A DNA stretch of 64,000 nucleotides from Streptomyces beigongshangae (lineage in GTDB: Bacteria > Actinomycetota > Actinomycetes > Streptomycetales > Streptomycetaceae), in assembly GCF_019710745.1 (NCBI RefSeq), contig NZ_JAHKJW010000016.1:62001-126000 (forward strand), given 5' to 3'. Positions 59,013 through 64,000 of the stretch are shown in pieces. The translations under genes and the position numbers were made by a program. Under the pieces are notes generated by a model that worked only from the letters and a program-made list of their open reading frames with translations, was not told the DNA's origin and ran no database searches. The number at the start of each line of letters is the position of its first letter. Within the stretch, counting starts at the first letter, position 1.

Positions 59013-59627
59013 TCACCACCAGCGTTGTCCGTCGCTACCGGTGTACTCCCACTGCAGGGCGTGCGCGCCGTCCTCGGTGCTGCTGCTCCCGATGGCCAGG
59101 TACTTGCCGCTGTTGTTGTTCCAGAAGAACTCGCCGCTCCATGTCCACTGCTGGCCCTTGCTCCCCGTGTAGTCCCACTGGATCGCGTGAGCGCCGTTGG
59201 CGGTACTGCTGGAACCTATGGCCAGGTACTTTCCACTCGCGGCGTTCTGGACGAAGTGACCGTCTATGTACCAGAGCTGTGCGTTGCTGTCGAGGCATTT
59301 CCACTGGATGGCGTGGGCCCCGTTCTCCTGGCTGCTGTTGCCGATCGCCAGGCACTTGTTGCTGTTCTTGTTGTGGATCCTCACGTATGTTCCCCGGGCG
59401 GCCGCTCCACCGTGACGGCGGACGGAGTCGGCTTTGAGGCGCGCGTCCTCCTCGGGGTTCTCCTGCTCGAACGCCTTCACCTCGGCCGCGGAGAGCTTCT
59501 GCACCGCGCCGGGTCCAGAAGGGTCGGCGGACTCCGCGGCGGTTGCCGGTGAGGCGAACGCAGGGCTCATCACCCCGCACAGGGCTGTGGCGATGACACC
59601 CGTGAGGAACTTGGCGGTTCGGGACAC
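59013..59627 (-). CDS. Secreted ricin-type (beta-trefoil) lectin
   Basis: A 204-residue exported protein. Signal peptide 'RTAKFLTGVIATALCGVMSPAFA' (cleavage about residue 27), an acidic propeptide-like stretch, then three repeats of about 40 residues, each with 'GKYLAIGSSSTxxGAHAIQW' and a final Q-x-W ('NAQLWYI', 'GQQWTW', 'GQRWW'). This is one complete ricin-B beta-trefoil. It should bind galactose- or xylan-type sugars. There is no attached enzyme domain, unlike most Streptomyces ricin proteins. GTG 59627 with AGGAAGGA upstream. Confidence 0.9.
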   Translation of the reverse strand: MSRTAKFLTGVIATALCGVMSPAFASPATAAESADPSGPGAVQKLSAAEVKAFEQENPEEDARLKADSVRRHGGAAARGTYVRIHNKNSNKCLAIGNSSQENGAHAIQWKCLDSNAQLWYIDGHFVQNAASGKYLAIGSSSTANGAHAIQWDYTGSKGQQWTWSGEFFWNNNSGKYLAIGSSSTEDGAHALQWEYTGSDGQRWW

Positions 59628-59730
59628 GTACGTTCCTTCCTGTGAGAGCGGGACCGGCTCCGCACCCTGCGGAGCGGCCGTGTGCGGCGCGTGTTCCGGG
59701 AGCCCGCCGGCGGGACATCCCCGAAGCGCC

Positions 59731-59758
59731 GTGAGCACCCGTTCGAAGGGGTGCTCAC
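59731..59758. terminator. 28-bp inverted repeat between the STAND-WD40 and lectin genes
   Basis: GTGAGCACCC-GTTCGAAG-GGGTGCTCAC: 10-bp perfect arms around TTCGAA. It follows the STAND-WD40 stop by 85 bases and precedes the lectin start by 104. Terminator or operator. Confidence 0.65.
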
Positions 59759-59842
59759 GACGAGTCCACCGGGTGCGGGGTTGTTGCACAGCCGTCTCCC
59801 GGGCATGAAACAAAGCGATCCGCGGGATCTTCGGAGCCGGGC

Positions 59843-62800
59843 TCAGCACGTCTTCCTGTACGGGACCTCCGGGATGTACGTCCGCCAGTCGGCGGCCGCC
59901 ACGCCCCCGCCGGAGCGCTCGCACACGGCCTTGGCCACGAGGCCGGGGCCGACGGGGTGGGTGCGGGGCGGGGTGTGGGCGCCGCGCACGGTCAGGGTTC
60001 TCCCGTCGCCGCTGAAAGCGAGGGACCGCACGGTGTCTCCCGTGGTGAGCAGGCCGTCTCCGAGGGGCTGGGCCGACGCGGTGTCCCAGAGCTGCACGGT
60101 GCCGCCGCCCGCGACGGCCAGGATGCGGCCGTCGGGGGAATAGGCCAGGGCGGAGACGGGCCGGGGTCCGCCGTCCCCCTCGTCGGCGGGGATTCCGGCG
60201 AACATGCTGACGCGTCGCTCGACCGCCCGGTCCCACAGGGTGACCCAGCCCGTCGCGTCCCCGGTCGCCACCCGGTCGGCGGTGTCCGGGCCGACCGCGA
60301 CGGAGGTCAGCCGGCTGCCGTACAGCTCGTCCGGGCGGGACACCGGTGGGGTGTGCTCGGGGGCGTCGTTCCGCCAGTCCGGATCCAGGGCGGCCCCGAG
60401 ATGGAGGGTGCGCGCCACGGAGGCCGAGGCGGACTGCCGCTCGATGTACCGGATCACCCTGCGCTCCGGGTCCAGACGTACGTCGGCGACGCTCCGGCCC
60501 TTGAGGGGGTACCGGTAGACGGGTTCGGCGAGATCGCCGATCCGCCGTACGAAGATGTTCCGGTCGTCCGCGGTGACGAGGAACTCACCGCCGGGGGCGA
60601 CGTCGTACGCTCTGCGGCCTCCGGTCCTCGGGACGGGCGGGAGCTCTCTGCCCGTGGTCAGGTTCCAGGTCCGTATCCGGGTGTCCGTGACGATCATCAG
60701 GCTGTCCCTGTCCGGACGGAGAGGAAGGACGAAGGGAGGCATCCCGTAGACGTCGGGATCACGCGGGCCGCAGGCCAGGCGTACGACGGAGGCCCACCGT
60801 CCGGCGGCGCGCAACCGGCGGGTGCCGCGGCCGTCCAGGAGTTCCAGCTCGCCGGAGTTCCGGCACACCGCGCCGTGCCGGTCGTCCGGGTGATCGGCGG
60901 AGCGCATGACTCGTTCGGCCTCGTCCCGGGAGAGTTTGCGGTTCCGCCGCAGGTCCCACAGTCCGGCCGGCCGGTCCTGGGACCACAGGGAGAGGGTGTG
61001 GGCATTCGGTCCGAAATTGACCCCGATGTCGAAGAGCTCCTCCGAGAGACGGACCGACGCGCCGGACGTCAGGTCCCGCAGCTTCCAGCCGGCCGGCCCG
61101 TACAGCAGCACCCGTCGTCTGTCGGGGGAGATGTCGACCAGGTCCTCGTGCTTCCCGGTCCGTACCGTACCGGTCAGCCGATGACCGTCCAGGTCCCACA
61201 CGTGTACGCGTCTCAGGCCGACGGTGACCATGGCGCGGCCGTCGGAGCTGAGGATCCGCTGGTCGGCGGTGCGTGCTCCGGGTTCGGTGAAGACGTCCTG
61301 CTCGCGCTGGGTCATCGCGCCCAGGAGCGCGGCCCGTGCCTGCAGCGTGGGGCTGATGCGCCAGGCGGCGACGCTGAGCCGCATGGCGGTCGACGGGTCG
61401 GCGTAGCGCATGCTCTCGGCGACCGACGCGACCCGGCGGGACGTGGCCTCGGCGAGCCGACGCTCGCCGTCCGTGTTCCGCTGCCACGCCACCACTGCGG
61501 CCAGCAGGGTGAGCACGGCCGCCACGGACAGGGCCGCGCGCAGTCGGCGCAGCCGCCTGGCCGTGTGTCCTGCCAGGCGCCGCTCCTGGTCACGGAGGGC
61601 GACAGCAGCGGTGAGGAACGCATGCTCCACCGCGGTCAGTTCATCCTGTTCGAGTTGTTCCTCGGCCGTGGTCAGCCGGCTGCCGCGGTACAACGCACCC
61701 GGATCCCTGCCCAGTTCAGCCCATGTCTCGGCCGCCTCGGTCAGTCTCCGGTGGACGCGCAGGCGCTCCCGGTCCCGCTCGATCCAGTCGCGCAGCCGGG
61801 GCCAACCGGTGATCAGCGCCTCGTGGGCGAGGTCGACGGTGTCCTCGTGGAGGGTGACCAGGCGGGCACGGGCCAGCCGGTCCAGGACGAGTGCGACCTC
61901 GCCCGGTTCGTCGGCCGGGTCGAGTTCGGTCCGGGCGGCGGGGCGGCGGGTGTCCGGGGTGCCCTCGCCCGGGTTGATCAGGCGTAGCAGGATCCTCCGG
62001 GCGCAGTCGGCCTGGTGGGCGGACAGCCGGGTGCAGAGGTCTTCCGCGGTTCGGGCGACGGCGCCCTGGATACCGCCCGCCGCCTGGTAGGCGGCCAGGG
62101 TCACGGTACGGCCTGTGCGGCGACGCCAGGTCTCCAGCAGGGCGTGGGACATCAAGGGCAGGCCGCCCGGTTTCCCGCCTGCCTCTTCGACGATCCTTGC
62201 GGTCAGTTCGCGCTCGACGATCAGTCCCATGGCAGCCGCCGGTCTGACGACGGCCTGGCGGAGTTCGGCCGGGCTCATGGGTCCGACGAGCAGGGTGGCG
62301 TCACGCAGCACTGCGGGCAGCGTGTGGTGCTCGGCGCAGCGGCCGAAGAAGTCGGCCCGTACCGCGATGACCACCCGCAGCCGACGCTCCGGATCCGCGG
62401 CGTTCACCAGCAGGTCGAGGAAGGCCGCGCGCTCGGCGGGGTCGACGCACAGGGTGAAGAGTTCCTCCAACTGGTCGACCACGACGACCGTGTCCCCGGG
62501 TTCCCGGCTCGCCGTCATCGATCCGCCGTGAGTGGAGAGGGGGTGGGGACCCGGGGTGAGGATCCTGATGGCCGCCGGCCGACGGTCCGGGGAGTCCTCC
62601 TTCCGCAGGACGGGGATCAGTCCTGCGCGCAGGAGGGAGGACTTGCCGCTGCCCGAGGCCCCGACGACCGCGACCAGCCGGTGGGCACGCACCCGCTCGG
62701 CGAGCTGAGCCACCAGCCGCTCCCGGCCGAAGAACAGCTCCCGGTCACCGGGTTCGAACCGGGCCAGACCCCGGTACGGCGCCCGCTCGCCGTCACCGTG

Positions 62801-63079
62801 CTGTGGCTCGGCGGCCCTCTCCCGGGCCGCCGCGTGCCAGCGCCGCTCCCACTCCCCGGCGTCTGCGCCACATGCCCGTGCATAGGCCAGCGCAACGGGC
62901 AGGGACGGTAATTGCTCGCCGGCAGCCGCCCTGGACAAAGTGGCGGTCGAATAGTCCGTGCGCTGCGCCATGGCCCGGTAAGTCGGGCCTCCGGCTTCCT
63001 GGCGCAGCTTGCGCAACTCGAACGCGAAGCGCTGCACCGGGCCTGCCGCCGGGTCCAGCGCGCCTTCGCGACGCCCCAT
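59843..63079 (-). CDS. HTH-STAND ATPase-WD40 repeat protein
   Basis: A 1078-residue protein in three parts. An XRE-like HTH (about 12-75, 'RKLRQEAGGPTYRAMAQRTDYSTATLSRAAAGEQLPSL') comes first. The nSTAND1 ATPase (about 95-480) has P-loop 'GASGSGKSSLLRAGL' (about 138) and Walker B 'VVVVDQLEELFTL'. One membrane helix ('LSVAAVLTLLAAVVAW', about 511) is followed by a degenerate WD40 propeller (about 600-1060), clearest at 'VSALAYSPDGRILAVAGGGTVQLWDTA'. Such proteins are numerous in Streptomyces; roles in sensing and self/non-self responses are suspected. ATG 63079. The same strand carries the lectin gene next. Confidence 0.88.
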   Translation of the reverse strand: MGRREGALDPAAGPVQRFAFELRKLRQEAGGPTYRAMAQRTDYSTATLSRAAAGEQLPSLPVALAYARACGADAGEWERRWHAAARERAAEPQHGDGERAPYRGLARFEPGDRELFFGRERLVAQLAERVRAHRLVAVVGASGSGKSSLLRAGLIPVLRKEDSPDRRPAAIRILTPGPHPLSTHGGSMTASREPGDTVVVVDQLEELFTLCVDPAERAAFLDLLVNAADPERRLRVVIAVRADFFGRCAEHHTLPAVLRDATLLVGPMSPAELRQAVVRPAAAMGLIVERELTARIVEEAGGKPGGLPLMSHALLETWRRRTGRTVTLAAYQAAGGIQGAVARTAEDLCTRLSAHQADCARRILLRLINPGEGTPDTRRPAARTELDPADEPGEVALVLDRLARARLVTLHEDTVDLAHEALITGWPRLRDWIERDRERLRVHRRLTEAAETWAELGRDPGALYRGSRLTTAEEQLEQDELTAVEHAFLTAAVALRDQERRLAGHTARRLRRLRAALSVAAVLTLLAAVVAWQRNTDGERRLAEATSRRVASVAESMRYADPSTAMRLSVAAWRISPTLQARAALLGAMTQREQDVFTEPGARTADQRILSSDGRAMVTVGLRRVHVWDLDGHRLTGTVRTGKHEDLVDISPDRRRVLLYGPAGWKLRDLTSGASVRLSEELFDIGVNFGPNAHTLSLWSQDRPAGLWDLRRNRKLSRDEAERVMRSADHPDDRHGAVCRNSGELELLDGRGTRRLRAAGRWASVVRLACGPRDPDVYGMPPFVLPLRPDRDSLMIVTDTRIRTWNLTTGRELPPVPRTGGRRAYDVAPGGEFLVTADDRNIFVRRIGDLAEPVYRYPLKGRSVADVRLDPERRVIRYIERQSASASVARTLHLGAALDPDWRNDAPEHTPPVSRPDELYGSRLTSVAVGPDTADRVATGDATGWVTLWDRAVERRVSMFAGIPADEGDGGPRPVSALAYSPDGRILAVAGGGTVQLWDTASAQPLGDGLLTTGDTVRSLAFSGDGRTLTVRGAHTPPRTHPVGPGLVAKAVCERSGGGVAAADWRTYIPEVPYRKTC

Positions 63080-63290
63080 CGCCCCCCCATGGACAACTCG
63101 TTCGGTACCACACGAAAGGCCACCCTTACAGCTCCTGGGAACCGTCACAACGCACTGAGCAGCGCGTTTCGGCCGATTGCCTGCTCCGGTCAAGGGAGCA
63201 CGAGCGACCTCGTGTCCCCGCCGTGCGCATCGCCGGGGCAGCCGTCGGTGTGGTCGGGGGGACTTCCGCGGAGGACGGGTCAGCGACCCG
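63080..63290. other. Leader of the STAND-WD40 gene
   Basis: A less GC-rich stretch (63100-63190) is the likely promoter region. No further gene recognised. Confidence 0.4.
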
Positions 63291-63346
63291 CGGCCGGCGG
63301 CCGGCGGCCGGCGGCCGGCGGCCGATAGTCGGCGGTCGGCGGCCGG
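63291..63346. repeat. 7-bp CGGCCGG repeat, 8 units
   Basis: Four exact CGGCCGG units, then four drifting ones, in 7-bp register. Upstream of the STAND-WD40 gene. Confidence 0.85.
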
Positions 63347-63478
63347 CCCGGACAAGCTCCACGTGTGGACCGATGCGGACGCGAACGCAGGCGCGGGGGC
63401 AGGCGCGGACATGGGGGCAGGCACGGACACGGGGACAGGCACCGGTGCCGATGCCGAGCCGTGCCGAGGGGGCGCGGG
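63347..63478. repeat. GGCGCGGAC/GGGGCA-type hexamer-rich spacer
   Basis: Imperfect copies of GGGGCAGGCGCGGACA at about 63390-63450, downstream of the last gene's stop. It can be read as Ala-Gly/Thr-Gly repeats but has no start site. Confidence 0.5.
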
Positions 63479-64000
63479 CTACTTCACGACCCTGACCGTC
63501 GTCCCCGCCGTGCCGAACTTCCAGATCGCGTCGCCGTCCGCCGCCTTCATGCGGACTCCGCCCGTCTGCGCGCCCGGCTCGGGCGGGGGCGGGGAGGAGC
63601 CGTCGACGGCGTTGGAGAAGGCCACGTAGACACCGGACGTGACGGCGAAGTAGACGATGTTCTCGATCTCCACGCCGTCACTGCCGGTGGCGGCCTCGGT
63701 CCGGGTGCCGACCGTGTAGGTGCCGGGCGCCGGGCTCACCGTCCCCGGCCACACCTCGAAGGTGCGCCGGGACGCGTCGCTCGCGTCGATCAGCCACACA
63801 CGGCGCTGCGCGAGGGAGTAGACGATGCGCCGGCCGGTGCCGGAACCGTCCGGTACGGCGACCGGCGCGGACTCGTCGGGGGCGGCGGAGGGCTTGGCGC
63901 TCGCGGAGGCGGACGGCTTCGGGCTCGCCGACGCGGTCGGCTGGGGCCCCTTGTCGGCCTTGACGGCCAGCACGGCCACCAGCACCAGAGCGACCGTGGT
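63479..64000 (-). CDS. L,D-transpeptidase-like (YkuD-fold) protein without catalytic residues, 5' end outside window
   Basis: The frame stays open to base 64000, so the N-terminus is missing. What is seen is a membrane anchor or signal end ('ALVLVAVLAVKAD'), a Ser/Pro/Ala/Lys linker, then about 120 residues resembling a YkuD domain ('RIVYSLAQRRVWLIDASDASRRTFEVWPGTVSPAPGTYTVG'). The place of the catalytic H...SHGC(V/I)R(M/L) motif reads 'GVYVAFSNAVDG...AQTGGVRMKAADGDAIWKFGTAGTTV': the His and Cys are both absent. It is probably an inactive cell-wall-fold protein. Confidence 0.65.
   Translation of the reverse strand, partial: TTVALVLVAVLAVKADKGPQPTASASPKPSASASAKPSAAPDESAPVAVPDGSGTGRRIVYSLAQRRVWLIDASDASRRTFEVWPGTVSPAPGTYTVGTRTEAATGSDGVEIENIVYFAVTSGVYVAFSNAVDGSSPPPPEPGAQTGGVRMKAADGDAIWKFGTAGTTVRVVK

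Overview
The window is high-GC actinobacterial chromosome, almost certainly Streptomyces. The evidence is third-position G/C bias in every gene, frequent GTG starts, an HrdD-type sigma factor, gamma-butyrolactone-receptor-like regulators, XRE/DUF397 pairs and one TTA (bldA-type) leucine codon. The order mscL, fruA/fruK/fruR, hrdD resembles, from memory, the S. coelicolor SCO3190-SCO3203 neighbourhood, so the left third looks like conserved core chromosome. No insertion sequence, rRNA operon or CRISPR array was seen.

Layout. 1-7.8 kb: the end of a K+/H+ antiporter, an MFS exporter, an FmdB zinc-ribbon protein behind a CIRCE-like operator, mtnP, a CpaB/SAF-like protein, mscL, a P1-family self-cleaving peptidase and a TTA-containing conserved protein. 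7.9-12.1 kb: fructose PTS operon fruR-fruK-(small ORF)-fruA on the minus strand. 12.2-19.2 kb: a truncated MFS gene, hrdD with a SigR-type promoter, a GNAT gene, a divergent DODA-type dioxygenase/MarR pair and a TetR-MFS pair. 19.5-24.3 kb: a secreted M6 protease behind a perfect Crp-type site, a double IclR regulator and a DHA2 exporter.

24.6-30 kb is the most notable part. Two ScbR/AvaR-type receptors, a cytochrome P450 and a divergent acyl-CoA oxidase sit together with three autoregulatory-element-like operators. This matches the avenolide-type autoregulator locus (avaR2-cyp17-avaR1/aco) of S. avermitilis. The oxidase and P450 would make a butenolide signal and the receptors would sense it and repress these promoters. 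30-35 kb: a TetR gene, then a glucarate module (gudD, GntP permease, divergent IclR). 35.1-37.2 kb: tRNA-Arg(CCU), a VapBC-type toxin-antitoxin pair, a tyrosine-recombinase remnant and an orphan membrane protein, which reads as the scar of an integrative element.

37.4-50.3 kb holds small conserved proteins (DUF6243-like, DUF1330, PH-domain), an MFS gene, an ArsR-like regulator overlapping a glutathione peroxidase, a large membrane protein, a D,D-carboxypeptidase with a very long acidic cytoplasmic tail, a GPP34 protein and an XRE/DUF397 pair. 50.6-56.1 kb has an ADP-ribosylglycohydrolase-fold protein lacking its usual metal-binding aspartates, a sodium:solute symporter, a divergent SDR/EthD-like pair and a DUF2165 membrane protein. 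56.2-64 kb is an accessory-looking block: a STAND-TPR protein, a secreted ricin-type lectin, an HTH-STAND-WD40 protein and a truncated L,D-transpeptidase-like protein without catalytic residues. Short tandem repeats are unusually common throughout, both between genes and as hexanucleotide runs coding Gly-X linkers.
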